From Croceivirga sp. (GTDB lineage: Bacteria > Bacteroidota > Bacteroidia > Flavobacteriales > Flavobacteriaceae): 64,000 nt of DNA. Positions 46,051-54,659 of the stretch are shown piece after piece (the first letter of the stretch is position 1; every line of letters starts with the position of its first letter). The notes under the pieces were generated by a model, which was given only the letters and a program-made list of their open reading frames with translations, was not told the DNA's origin and searched no databases. The position numbers were made by a program, and so were the translations under genes. The DNA lies in assembly GCA_028284665.1 (NCBI GenBank), contig JANQRG010000034.1, positions 1-64,000 of the forward strand. Reading direction: 5' to 3'.

Positions 46051-46929
46051 TTAACGACCACCGTTGTTCTGAAGATCCAGCACGCATTCGTCATCCAATA
46101 TAGGTACTATGGGCATATTTCTGGAAGCACGAGCGGTTAACATTTCCAGCATACGTTCTCCGGATAACGTGCAGGCAGATTGTAGTACCGGTTTGCCCAT
46201 TGCAAAAACTCTTGCTGTACCACCAAATTCCAATTGTGCTTGCATTAAACAACCATCAATAACACAGTGGTTCTGCGCTTCAGGATCTTCATGATCATTT
46301 ATGGCAACCGTCCCAAGGTTGACTAAGCCAAAGAGATGTCCAAATTCATGGTTTAAGGTAGCAGTCTCTACGTCAGTTAAAGTGATTCTGGAGCTTCTGG
46401 CGGCCAGGGTACGAATGGTGCGTTCAAAGATAACCATGGATGTATTACGGTAGACCGCGCCTAAGGTGACCAGACCCTCATCTTCTTCATCGCCGTCAGA
46501 AGGGGCATCTGCGAAGTAGATATACACTGCCAGCGTCGTACCGTTGTTATATGCAGTCCGGTTCTCAGTTTCCAAATCTGCGATCTCCTGTAGCGTAAGG
46601 GTCTCTTCTTCCGGGGAAGGGAGTTCCAGGAAGTTAACATCAATGTTTTGTTTAAAAGTATGCTGTTGCAAAAAGGCAATGAAATTGGTCATTGTCTGCT
46701 GTGTTGGTCGAAAACCTTCTACGTAGGCGGCTTCAATAAGGATGCGATCAAAATTAGTATTGGAAAGCAGATCGTTGGCGGAAGCCCCGGTAGCCAGCAG
46801 GTTTTGAGAACGGTCTACCTCCTCAATAGGATCATCATCTTCAATCGAACCAGTCTCACCATTCTCATCTGAGGAACATGCCGTTAGAAAGACAAGGGCT
46901 AACAAGGGGACGACAAAAAACTTTTTCAT
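46051..46929 (-). CDS. Zinc metalloprotease-like lipoprotein
   Basis: The 292-residue product has a lipobox (LTAC, Cys18), an acidic linker, and a catalytic HExxH motif in NHEFGHLFGLVN (His194, Glu195, His198) followed by NDHEDPEAQNH. The extended HExxHxxGxxN/D form fits metzincin-like peptidases. It is convergent with queE; its stop is 1 base from the queE stop. Confidence 0.78.
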   Translation of the reverse strand: MKKFFVVPLLALVFLTACSSDENGETGSIEDDDPIEEVDRSQNLLATGASANDLLSNTNFDRILIEAAYVEGFRPTQQTMTNFIAFLQQHTFKQNIDVNFLELPSPEEETLTLQEIADLETENRTAYNNGTTLAVYIYFADAPSDGDEEDEGLVTLGAVYRNTSMVIFERTIRTLAARSSRITLTDVETATLNHEFGHLFGLVNLGTVAINDHEDPEAQNHCVIDGCLMQAQLEFGGTARVFAMGKPVLQSACTLSGERMLEMLTARASRNMPIVPILDDECVLDLQNNGGR

Positions 46930-46972
46930 AGCAATGTATCTTTTAACAACGGCAGTATCCTGGTAATAGTAT

Positions 46973-47677
46973 TTATGTTACTCCTAGTCTTGCCAAATAG
47001 TCGTAGTGATCCCCTTCACTTATCAATTGACATGTAAAATTATTTGCTTCCGCATACCCCGCAAGGGTTTCGTAATCAAGATAGAGCCAATCAAAAACCG
47101 GGCCTTTTTTACCGCGATATTCCATTTGAAAGCGCACTTCGCCATAATAGGTGACATCTCCCGGAATCCAATACCCGCCGTCATCATCCTTGTCAAACAT
47201 GTAGAGGATGTTACTGGAATCTAAAAGCAGCTGTCCGTTCGGTCGAAGTAATGTCTTACAATGGGCTAGAAATTCCGGTAGCGCTTGCAGACTTCCCGCC
47301 AGCCCAACACCGTTCATAAGGAGTAACAAAGTGTCAAAAGTTTCATTGGAATAAGACAAGAAATCGGTCTGAATGGTACTTTGGAGCCCCCGTTGTTGGC
47401 AGACCTCGATCGCACCTTTTGAATGATCCAACGCGGTTACCGTGAACCCCCTTTCCTGCAAATACAATGCGTGGCTTCCCGAGCCACACCCCACATCCAA
47501 AATCCTACCCTTACATAACTCCAGCGCCTGTTGTTCCAATTTTGGCATCTCATCATAGGAGCGAAACAGGTAGGGAAGCGGAAGGATTCCGTTTTCCTCC
47601 AAAGAAGAAATCGTAGTGATGTCCTCCGTGTATCTTCCATTTTGATAATCCAGCAAAGCCCTTCCTAAAATATCCAT
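46973..47677 (-). CDS. Class I SAM-dependent methyltransferase
   Basis: The 234-residue product has motif I DVGCGSGSHALYLQERGF and motif II DHSKGAIEVC. Substrate unknown. A TACCTTTG promoter element lies 4 bases before the ATG, giving a leaderless message like queE. Confidence 0.85.
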   Translation of the reverse strand: MDILGRALLDYQNGRYTEDITTISSLEENGILPLPYLFRSYDEMPKLEQQALELCKGRILDVGCGSGSHALYLQERGFTVTALDHSKGAIEVCQQRGLQSTIQTDFLSYSNETFDTLLLLMNGVGLAGSLQALPEFLAHCKTLLRPNGQLLLDSSNILYMFDKDDDGGYWIPGDVTYYGEVRFQMEYRGKKGPVFDWLYLDYETLAGYAEANNFTCQLISEGDHYDYLARLGVT

Positions 47678-47681
47678 GATC

Positions 47682-47689
47682 CAAAGGTA
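47682..47689 (-). promoter_or_regulatory. Promoter -7 element of the methyltransferase gene
   Basis: On the minus strand TACCTTTG (47689-47682) matches TAnnTTTG exactly. The start codon begins 4 bases downstream. No clear TTG is visible at -33. Confidence 0.45.
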
Positions 47690-47998
47690 AGATGTGTGTT
47701 TTGTAAAAAGGTTTAATCAAGGGTTATATTGATCCTGATAAAAGGTTTTAAGGCCATTGCGAAGAGCTGTGGGTAATGGTATCAGGGTTTTGAAAATTGG
47801 AAGAGTCTTGAATACGGTAGAAAATTGAAAAACCGGAGATGAGCCTTGAGAGAAAGAGAACATGTATATAAGGAAATCCTTTCACTCAGTATTTGCTGAT
47901 GGGAATCATAGCGGAATGGACCTCCTTGCACTAAGTTTGACTATCAAAAAAGCAAGATTGAGAAAGTCGTTCCTGAAGAAAAGCATAAGTTTTGCTCT
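47690..47998. other. Spacer of about 310 bp with no clear gene
   Basis: This stretch between the methyltransferase promoter and the AraC gene has no strong reading frame. A 46-codon frame (47862-48002) ends on the AraC start (ATGA overlap), but its composition is not convincing. No repeat or hairpin stands out. Confidence 0.55.
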
Positions 47999-48880
47999 AT
48001 GAAAGGACTCAGCGTGAGTAAGAAAGTCGGTATGAGAGATGATTACTATGTTCGTATTAATAAGGTGCTAAACCATATACAGGCCAACCTGGAAAAACAG
48101 TTTTACCTCTCTGAACTTTCTGCTATTGGGGATTTTTCTCAGCATCACTTTCACAGGGTCATTTCGGCCTATTTAGGAGAACCTCTGGGCGCTTACATTA
48201 AACGGCTAAGAATTGATAAGGCCGCCCAACTACTTCGGTTCTCCGATACGTCTATAACCGAAATTTCGGAAATGGTGGGATATGATACACTTTCTTCTTT
48301 GAGTGCGGTATTCCGTAAACGATTCAGTCTTTCCCCTACGGACTACAGGAAAAAGTATGGTGCTAAAAAATCTTCCGATATCATACAGCTCCCTGAGAAA
48401 GTGAATTTTGATTTTAGCCCAATCATCAAAACCATACCTACGATCAAAATTGCGTTCCTTCGGATTTTTGGAGAATACGCCCCTGAACCCATTGGGAAGG
48501 CTTGGGACAAATTATTCACCTTTGCCAAAAGCCATTACCTGATCAATGATAAGACCAAAATGTTTGGTATTTCCTACGACAATCCCGAGATCGGTGAAAA
48601 TGAAAAACACGAATACAATGCGTGTATCAGTATTGAAAAGGAAATCCGTCCGAAAGGGGAAATAGGAACAAAGGAATTAAAAGGGGGAAAGTATGCGGTA
48701 TTCACGTACAGGGGTAGCTACGACAACTTTCCACTTATATATCAGCTCATCTTTAAAGAATGGCTCCTTAAGAGCGAATATGAACTTAGGGATAACGAGA
48801 TTTTTGATAGATACCTAAACACACCTTTAGATACCGAACCCGATGCGTTGCTAACCGAAATACATTTACCCTTGCGATAG
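47999..48880 (+). CDS. AraC-family regulator with GyrI-like ligand domain
   Basis: The 293-residue product has two helix-turn-helix motifs at the N-terminal half (FYLSELSAIGDFSQHHFHRVI, RLRIDKAAQLLRFSDTSITEI, YDTLSSLSAVFRKRFSLSPTDYR), then a GyrI-like effector-binding domain (about residues 150-290). Such proteins respond to small lipophilic or cationic drugs. The in-frame ATG at 48032 is another possible start. It may regulate the next gene, which is also GyrI-like. Confidence 0.85.
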   Translation: MKGLSVSKKVGMRDDYYVRINKVLNHIQANLEKQFYLSELSAIGDFSQHHFHRVISAYLGEPLGAYIKRLRIDKAAQLLRFSDTSITEISEMVGYDTLSSLSAVFRKRFSLSPTDYRKKYGAKKSSDIIQLPEKVNFDFSPIIKTIPTIKIAFLRIFGEYAPEPIGKAWDKLFTFAKSHYLINDKTKMFGISYDNPEIGENEKHEYNACISIEKEIRPKGEIGTKELKGGKYAVFTYRGSYDNFPLIYQLIFKEWLLKSEYELRDNEIFDRYLNTPLDTEPDALLTEIHLPLR

Positions 48881-48916
48881 AGTATAAAAAGACAGTAATT
48901 TCAGAATAGTGGTATT

Positions 48917-49528
48917 ATGGAAAAGATAGATTATAGAAAACAACTAAAGCACCTATACAAACCTTCCCCTAAAAAAGTAGAATTTGTGGAAGTTCCGGAG
49001 ATGAATTTTTTGATGGTGGACGGAGAGGGAAATCCCAATACGGCGAAATCCTACAAGGAAGCAGTTGAAGCACTCTACGCCGTATCCTATACCTTAAAGT
49101 TCATGGTAAAGAAGGGAAGCATCGGGATAGATTACGGAGTGATGCCGCTTGAAGGCCTTTGGTGGATGGATGATATGTCCAATTTTGACCCGGACAACAA
49201 GGATGAATGGAAATGGACATCCATGATGATGCAACCCGAATTGATAACCGAAGACCTTGTTAAAGAAGCCGTAGAACAGGTAAGGAAAAAAAAGAATCCC
49301 AATGCTTTAGACAGACTACGATTTACCGCCTTCCATGAAGGTAAGGCAGCCCAACTAATGCACATTGGACCTTTTTCCGAGGAGGGGCCCAATATTGAAA
49401 AAGTGCACAACGCCATTGCAGCTAACGGTTTTGAAAAAACGGGCAAGCATCACGAGATCTACCTTTCCGATATTCGCAGAGATGCACCTGAGAAGTGGAA
49501 GACCGTAATCCGACAACCGTATCGGTAG
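48917..49528 (+). CDS. GyrI-like small-molecule-binding protein
   Basis: The 203-residue product is a stand-alone GyrI-like domain protein (VPEMNFLMVDGEGNPNTAKS, LMHIGPFSEEGPNIEKVHNAI). It begins 36 bases after the AraC gene, probably in the same transcript. The ligand is unknown. Confidence 0.82.
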   Translation: MEKIDYRKQLKHLYKPSPKKVEFVEVPEMNFLMVDGEGNPNTAKSYKEAVEALYAVSYTLKFMVKKGSIGIDYGVMPLEGLWWMDDMSNFDPDNKDEWKWTSMMMQPELITEDLVKEAVEQVRKKKNPNALDRLRFTAFHEGKAAQLMHIGPFSEEGPNIEKVHNAIAANGFEKTGKHHEIYLSDIRRDAPEKWKTVIRQPYR

Positions 49529-49530
49529 TA

Positions 49531-49551
49531 CTTTCCGCGCCGGGCGGAAAG
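49531..49551 (+). terminator. Hairpin after the GyrI-like gene
   Basis: CTTTCCGC (49531-49538) pairs with GCGGAAAG (49544-49551) around a five-base loop, directly after the stop codon. No T tract follows, so it may be an mRNA end or a regulatory hairpin rather than a rho-independent terminator. Confidence 0.5.
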
Positions 49552-49650
49552 CAAAGAGGATCAGGTTATTGTGGAGCGTGTTTCATTACTGTTGAATAAT
49601 TTTTGTCGCCCCTTGGCCGGACTATATATTTTAGGTTATCATTGCATACC

Positions 49651-50142
49651 ATGCAGCCACAACTTAAAAATCTCCCGCAAAGAGCGTTGGATAAACAAGC
49701 CGAAAACAAAAAGTTCTTTGCCAAATTAAAAAAACGGACGCCCAAAGATCTGGATTACCTAATGCAGGAACTGCATGAGGAAGAATTTGAACGCACAGAT
49801 TGCCTCCAATGCGCGAATTGCTGCAAAACCACAGGACCTCTTTTTACGGATGCCGATATTGACCGAATCGCAAAACACCTGCGGTTAAAATCCTCTGATT
49901 TTATAGAACAATACCTTCGCATCGATGAGGACAATGATTATGTATTGCAAGAAGTGCCATGCGCTTTTCTTGGCGCGGATAACTTTTGCAGTATCTACCC
50001 GGTACGTCCAAAGGCCTGTCGCGAGTTCCCCCATACCAATCGAAAAAAATTTCACAAGATCACGCACCTTACCCTAAAAAATGTAGCCGTTTGTCCCGCA
50101 GCCTTCAACATTGTGGAAGCAATGAAAAAACGGATACCGTAG
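49651..50142 (+). CDS. YkgJ-family cysteine-cluster protein
   Basis: The 163-residue product has the cysteine motif CLQCANCCKTTGPLF and later VPCAFLGADNFCSIYP and KACREFPH, which suggest an Fe-S or Zn cluster. The start at 49651 (MQPQLKNLPQ) is supported by the family; a start at 49603 is less likely. Function unknown. Confidence 0.8.
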   Translation: MQPQLKNLPQRALDKQAENKKFFAKLKKRTPKDLDYLMQELHEEEFERTDCLQCANCCKTTGPLFTDADIDRIAKHLRLKSSDFIEQYLRIDEDNDYVLQEVPCAFLGADNFCSIYPVRPKACREFPHTNRKKFHKITHLTLKNVAVCPAAFNIVEAMKKRIP

Positions 50143-50158
50143 GGCTTTCCTATTCCTG

Positions 50159-50214
50159 GAATTTGTGATTTGGAATTTGTCATTTGCTATTTGAGCTTTG
50201 TATTTTGTACTTTT
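50159..50214 (+). repeat. Period-7 nnATTTG array before the fatty-acid hydroxylase gene
   Basis: Eight 7-base units fill 50159-50214: GAATTTG, TGATTTG, GAATTTG, TCATTTG, CTATTTG, AGCTTTG, TATTTTG, TACTTTT. The last unit gives a TACTTTTA that could serve as a -7 element, 7 bases before the ATG. The array lies in the 80-base spacer between two plus-strand genes. Confidence 0.8.
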
Positions 50215-50222
50215 AGTCTGCT

Positions 50223-51065
50223 ATGGAAGGACTAATGCACTATTTTGAAACTATTCCCCCTTTACACCGAACACTTATCTTGGTAGGGGGGATCACTTTT
50301 TTTTGGATTTTGGAGGGTATCGTCCCGCTCTTTTCTGTTAAATACAAAAAGTGGCGCCATGCGTTGCCTAATTTCTTTTTTACACTAACTACAATTATTG
50401 TCAACTTCCCTTTGGCGTTTTTGCTGTTAACTACCTCAGATTGGGCTGTAGCCAATGACTTTGGGATCATCAACTGGTTGCCGCAAATGCCACTATGGTT
50501 GTATGTGGTACTCGGAGTACTTTTGCTGGATCTAATAGGGGCGTATACGGCACATTTGGTCGAACACAAGGTAAAACCGCTATGGATGGTTCACCTGGTA
50601 CATCATACGGACCACAATGTGGATACCACTACGGCCAATCGCCATCATCCTTTGGAGAGTGTTATTCGTTATATTTTTACCCTGATCGGCGTTTTCGTGG
50701 TAGGTGCTCCCATCGGGATTATTATGCTATATCAAAGCCTTTCTGTGGTACTCTCTCAATTTAATCATGCCAACATTAAATTACCCAAAAATGTTGACAA
50801 GGCGTTAAGTTGGGTCATTGTCTCCCCGGACATGCATAAGGTGCATCACCACTATGTATTACCCTACACCGATTCCAATTATGGCAATATCTTTTCTATT
50901 TGGGACCGCTTATTTGGGACGTATATGTATTTGGAACCGGAGAAGATCACCTACGGCGTGGATACCTTCCCGGATAAAAAAGAGAATGCCAGTATTTGGG
51001 GGTTGTTAAAACAACCATTCCATAAATACAGAAGGCCTACAACCGTTCAACTAGAGAACGATTAA
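50223..51065 (+). CDS. Sterol desaturase/fatty acid hydroxylase family membrane protein
   Basis: The 280-residue product has about five membrane segments and the histidine-rich di-iron motifs of the family: HLVEH, HLVHHTDHN, NRHHP, and HKVHHHYVLP. The N-terminus YFETIPPLHRTLILVGGITF F is a membrane segment. It may hydroxylate a lipid or carotenoid; the substrate is not predictable. It is in its own unit after a 7-base repeat. Confidence 0.86.
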   Translation: MEGLMHYFETIPPLHRTLILVGGITFFWILEGIVPLFSVKYKKWRHALPNFFFTLTTIIVNFPLAFLLLTTSDWAVANDFGIINWLPQMPLWLYVVLGVLLLDLIGAYTAHLVEHKVKPLWMVHLVHHTDHNVDTTTANRHHPLESVIRYIFTLIGVFVVGAPIGIIMLYQSLSVVLSQFNHANIKLPKNVDKALSWVIVSPDMHKVHHHYVLPYTDSNYGNIFSIWDRLFGTYMYLEPEKITYGVDTFPDKKENASIWGLLKQPFHKYRRPTTVQLEND

Positions 51066-51089
51066 GTGCTTGGCGAGACGATAACCAGA

Positions 51090-52316
51090 TCATTGATATA
51101 TAAGATACTTTCTCCTAATTTTTTGAAATTGGGCTAATTCCTCTTGCCAGGTGGCTTTGATACCGGCTTCGGAAACCCCTGCTTCAATCTGCTGCTGCAA
51201 TCTGGCAGTTCCGGCATGCTTAGTAAATCCTGAGGTATTAAAGAATTTTGATTTGTCTTTGCAGTTGTGATAGGCATTGATCAACCATTCCAAGGAGACC
51301 GCGCTCATCTTTGGGTGCGAAGACAGGTCTTCACCGAAACAGGTTTTCCCTTTTTCCTTGGGATGCTTTGCTCCAAAATTAGGTTGCGGGACATAGCTAA
51401 AATCGTACGCCGTACTATCCAAAAAAGAAGCGCCATAGCGCTGAAACTGGAATTCCGTACCGCGGCCGGCATTGATGGTAGTACCTTCAAAAAGCCCTAA
51501 ACTAGGATAGAGGGATATTGCTGCAGCATTCGGTAAGTTTGGGGAGGGACGAATGGGTAGGACGTAGGCAGTATTATGGGTGTAGTGCTCCAATGGAATT
51601 ACCGTCAGTTCGGCTTTTACGTTGTTTTCTAGCCATCCCTCTTCATTCACCATTTGCGCATATTCGCCAATGGTCATTCCATAAACCAATGGAATAGAGT
51701 TCAAACCAAGGAAACCGGTATGCGCCTTTTCCATGGTCGGACCGTCTACATAGTGGCCGTTAGGGTTGGGGCGGTCCAGTACCAGCATCGGAATGTTTGC
51801 TTCTGCGCAAGCCTGCATCACTAATTGGAGTGTAGCAATATAGGTGTAGAAGCGTACCCCTACATCCTGAATATCAAAAACCATGATATCCAGGCCCTGC
51901 AATTGTTGCCGGGAGGGTTTCTTGTTCTTCCCGTATAGAGAGGTAATGGGCAGTCCGGTTGTAGCATCCTTGCCATCCTTGACCGCTTCTCCGGCATCGG
52001 CCTGTCCGCGAAATCCGTGTTCCGGGGCAAAGACCTTTTCAACAGTAATTCCCAGGGTTAGCAGCGAATCTACCAAATGAACGTACCCTTTTTCGTTAAA
52101 AATAACGGAGGTATGATTGGCGACAACACCCACTTTTTTGCCTTTCAAAAGGGGTAGGTAAGCCGATGTGCGATTTGCCGCAACAATAATCTCTTTTGGT
52201 ACTTCTTTCGAATTTGAGATTTGAGATTTGGGTTTTATACCGGTTTGTTGTCCACATGCCACTAGACAGACGCTAAACCATAAAACCGTACTTTTGAGAC
52301 TAAAGAAAAAGGGCAT
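51090..52316 (-). CDS. namZ: NamZ-like exo-beta-N-acetylmuramidase (DUF1343)
   Basis: The 408-residue lipoprotein (lipobox LVAC) belongs to the DUF1343/NamZ family, which releases N-acetylmuramic acid from peptidoglycan. It shows VGVVANHTSVIFNEKGYVHLV, FAPEHGFRGQADAGEAV and LDRPNPNGHYVDGPTM. The signal peptide is followed by the linker KPKSQISNSKEV, part of it encoded by 7-base repeats. It begins 3 bases from the start of a divergent permease. Confidence 0.85.
   Translation of the reverse strand: MPFFFSLKSTVLWFSVCLVACGQQTGIKPKSQISNSKEVPKEIIVAANRTSAYLPLLKGKKVGVVANHTSVIFNEKGYVHLVDSLLTLGITVEKVFAPEHGFRGQADAGEAVKDGKDATTGLPITSLYGKNKKPSRQQLQGLDIMVFDIQDVGVRFYTYIATLQLVMQACAEANIPMLVLDRPNPNGHYVDGPTMEKAHTGFLGLNSIPLVYGMTIGEYAQMVNEEGWLENNVKAELTVIPLEHYTHNTAYVLPIRPSPNLPNAAAISLYPSLGLFEGTTINAGRGTEFQFQRYGASFLDSTAYDFSYVPQPNFGAKHPKEKGKTCFGEDLSSHPKMSAVSLEWLINAYHNCKDKSKFFNTSGFTKHAGTARLQQQIEAGVSEAGIKATWQEELAQFQKIRRKYLIYQ
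52210..52237. repeat. Period-7 repeat inside the namZ coding sequence
   Basis: Four units, GAATTTG, AGATTTG, AGATTTG and GGTTTTA, follow each other at 52210-52237. They encode the linker after the lipoprotein signal of the NamZ-like protein. They match the nnATTTG units at 50159. Confidence 0.75.
52289..52296 (+). promoter_or_regulatory. Promoter -7 element for the FtsX-type permease
   Basis: TACTTTTG (52289-52296) matches TAnnTTTG exactly. It is 23 bases before the TTG start (52320) and lies inside the divergent namZ coding sequence. Confidence 0.45.
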
Positions 52317-52319
52317 CCG

Positions 52320-53561
52320 TTGAATTTAGAATTGTTTATTGCCAAACGCCTGATTTCAGGGAAGGAACATAAAAGTAGTATTTCCGCTCCTATAATTAAA
52401 ATAGCTATCGCAGCTATTGCCATCGGTTTGGTCATGATGCTTATTGCAATTGCAACAGGAGTAGGGCTTAAGCTCAAGATTCGGGAGAAGATTGCCGCTT
52501 TTAACGGGCATGTCCAGATCTATAACTACGACAATAACCGCTCAGATGTTTCTGTACAACCGGTTTCGCTGAACCAGGAGTTTTATCCGGATTTTGAAAC
52601 GGTAGATGGCGTGGAACATGTACAGGCTGTTGCCGTTAAAGCCGGGATCATACGAACGGAAAAAACGTTTGAAGGTATCCTGGCAAAAGGGGTGGGGAAG
52701 GATTTCCTTTGGACCCCTTTTGAAGATTTTTTGGTAGACGGGCGATTGCCTTCTTTTTCAGGAGAACTGCAGGAAGAAGCCCTGATCTCGAGAATTTTGG
52801 CCAATAAACTGCAACTAAAGGTAGGGGACTCCTTCATGTCTATCTTTTTAAAGGATGGGGATCTTTCCAAAACCCCCAACAACAGAAGATTTAATGTGAT
52901 TGGGATATACGACAGTGGTTTTGAAGAACTGGATGGCGCTTACATTTTTGTAGACCTCCGTCACCTGCAACGTATGAATAAATGGCATGCGGATGAGGTA
53001 GGGCATTTTGAAGTATTCCTGGAAGATTTTAATCAGTTAGCGGAAAAAACCAACGAGATCTACGGAAAAACAGTATCTAGTCTGGATACGCAAAACTTGA
53101 GAAACAAATACTTCAGGATTTTTGAATGGCTAGGCTTGTTTGACTTTAACATCGCTTTGATCATTGGAATTATGATCGTGGTTGGCGGCATTAATATGAT
53201 CACCGCCCTGCTGGTGCTGATCTTAGAAAGAACACCGATGATAGGTACCTTGAAAGCTCTGGGGGCTCAAAATTGGAGTATTCGGAAGGTCTTTTTGATC
53301 AATGCGGCCTATTTGATCGGATTAGGACTGTTTTGGGGAAATTTGATCGGATTAGGAGTGATATATCTGCAGCAGAAATTTCAGTTTTTAGCTTTCCCTA
53401 ATCCGGAGGAATATTACGTCAAATATATTCCGGTACATCTTTCCCTGTCGCATGTCCTGTTGCTGAATATTGGGGTGATGTTGTTATGCTTGTTCATGCT
53501 GTTATTCCCTTCCTATGCCATTTCCAGGATTTCCCCGGTAAAAGCCATAAAATTTGAATGA
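52320..53561 (+). CDS. FtsX/LolE-type ABC transporter permease
   Basis: The 413-residue product has four membrane helices around a large periplasmic domain: MNLELFIAKRLISGKEHKSS, then IIKIAIAAIAIGLVMMLIAIA, and later GLFDFNIALIIGIMIVVGGI and LLNIGVMLLCLFMLLFPSYA. It looks like the lipoprotein-releasing type LolC/E. TTG is the likely start, as related proteins begin MNLE. The ATPase partner is not adjacent. Confidence 0.82.
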   Translation: MNLELFIAKRLISGKEHKSSISAPIIKIAIAAIAIGLVMMLIAIATGVGLKLKIREKIAAFNGHVQIYNYDNNRSDVSVQPVSLNQEFYPDFETVDGVEHVQAVAVKAGIIRTEKTFEGILAKGVGKDFLWTPFEDFLVDGRLPSFSGELQEEALISRILANKLQLKVGDSFMSIFLKDGDLSKTPNNRRFNVIGIYDSGFEELDGAYIFVDLRHLQRMNKWHADEVGHFEVFLEDFNQLAEKTNEIYGKTVSSLDTQNLRNKYFRIFEWLGLFDFNIALIIGIMIVVGGINMITALLVLILERTPMIGTLKALGAQNWSIRKVFLINAAYLIGLGLFWGNLIGLGVIYLQQKFQFLAFPNPEEYYVKYIPVHLSLSHVLLLNIGVMLLCLFMLLFPSYAISRISPVKAIKFE

Positions 53562-53626
53562 TATGATATGCGGTCTCTGAACTGCAAAACAATTGATAAA
53601 GCACCGCATTTAAAGTCCCAAAAACC

Positions 53627-53634
53627 TACCTTTG
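53627..53634 (+). promoter_or_regulatory. Promoter -7 element for the cysteine synthase-like gene
   Basis: TACCTTTG (53627-53634) is a perfect TAnnTTTG element and lies 8 bases before the ATG at 53643. It overlaps codons upstream of that ATG, so the more upstream start at 53568 is not used. Confidence 0.5.
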
Positions 53635-53642
53635 CAGCAACT

Positions 53643-54659
53643 ATGGAATACGCAGAGAACATCCTGGAAACCATTGGTAATACCCCATTGGTAAGAATTA
53701 ACAAGCTAACAGCGGATTTACCCTGCCTGGTATTGGCCAAATACGAAACCTTCAACCCTGGAAACTCGGTAAAGGATCGCATGGCGCTACAAATGGTGGA
53801 AGACGCTGAAGCTGATGGTAGGCTTCGACCCGGAGGAACGATTATCGAAGGAACTTCCGGAAATACCGGAATGGGACTTGCCCTGGCGGCTATCGTGAAA
53901 GGGTACCGAATGATCTGTGTGATCAATGATAAGCAATCCAAAGAAAAGATAGATATTCTCAAAGCGGTAGGTAGCGAAGTACATGTTTGTCCCACAGATG
54001 TAGCCCCGGATGACCCAAGGAGTTATTACTCAACAGCGCGCCGGCTTTCGGAAGAGATCCCCAATTCCTGGTATGTAAACCAGTATGACAATCCCTCTAA
54101 TTGCAAAGCGCATTTTCTCACTACTGGCCCGGAGATCTGGGAGCAAACAGCAGGAAAAGTGACTCATTTTGTGGTTGGCGTGGGAACCGGAGGTACTATT
54201 TCCGGTATCGGGAGCTATTTGAAAATGAAGAACCCTAAGGTAAAAGTTTGGGGGGTAGATACTTATGGATCAGTATTCAAAAAATATCACGAAACCGGGA
54301 TTTTTGATGAGAATGAGATCTATCCCTACATCACCGAAGGGATCGGGGAAGACATCCTACCTAAAAATGTTCGTTTCGAGATCATTGATGGATTTACTAA
54401 GGTGACCGATAAAGATGCTGCAGTGTATACCCAGAAATTGTCTAAGGAAGAAGGGATGTTCCTGGGTAACTCGGCAGGAGCGGCCATTAAGGCCGTACTA
54501 CAATTAAGAGAACACTTTACCAAGGACGATGTTGTGGTAGTCTTATTCCACGATCACGGTAGTCGCTATGTGGGGAAAATATACAATGACGATTGGATGA
54601 GAGCTCAAGGATTTCTGGAGGACGAGGCAGTTGCACTCGTAGAGAAGGATCAAAAATAG
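53643..54659 (+). CDS. Cysteine synthase/cystathionine beta-synthase family (PLP)
   Basis: The product (338 residues from ATG 53643) is a fold-type II PLP enzyme. Lys44 in NPGNSVKDRMAL binds PLP, EGTSGNTGMG is the substrate loop, and VGTGGTISGIG binds phosphate. ITEGIGEDILP resembles the cystathionine beta-synthase branch more than CysK, but no CBS regulatory domains follow. It likely makes cysteine or cystathionine. The stop overlaps the convergent SYLF gene by 10 bases. Confidence 0.87.
   Translation: MEYAENILETIGNTPLVRINKLTADLPCLVLAKYETFNPGNSVKDRMALQMVEDAEADGRLRPGGTIIEGTSGNTGMGLALAAIVKGYRMICVINDKQSKEKIDILKAVGSEVHVCPTDVAPDDPRSYYSTARRLSEEIPNSWYVNQYDNPSNCKAHFLTTGPEIWEQTAGKVTHFVVGVGTGGTISGIGSYLKMKNPKVKVWGVDTYGSVFKKYHETGIFDENEIYPYITEGIGEDILPKNVRFEIIDGFTKVTDKDAAVYTQKLSKEEGMFLGNSAGAAIKAVLQLREHFTKDDVVVVLFHDHGSRYVGKIYNDDWMRAQGFLEDEAVALVEKDQK

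Noticed and set aside
47862-48002. A 46-residue basic leader peptide ending on the AraC start codon
   Set aside because: The ATGA overlap is suggestive, but the composition is not protein-like and there is no recognisable domain. Listed only as a possible frame.
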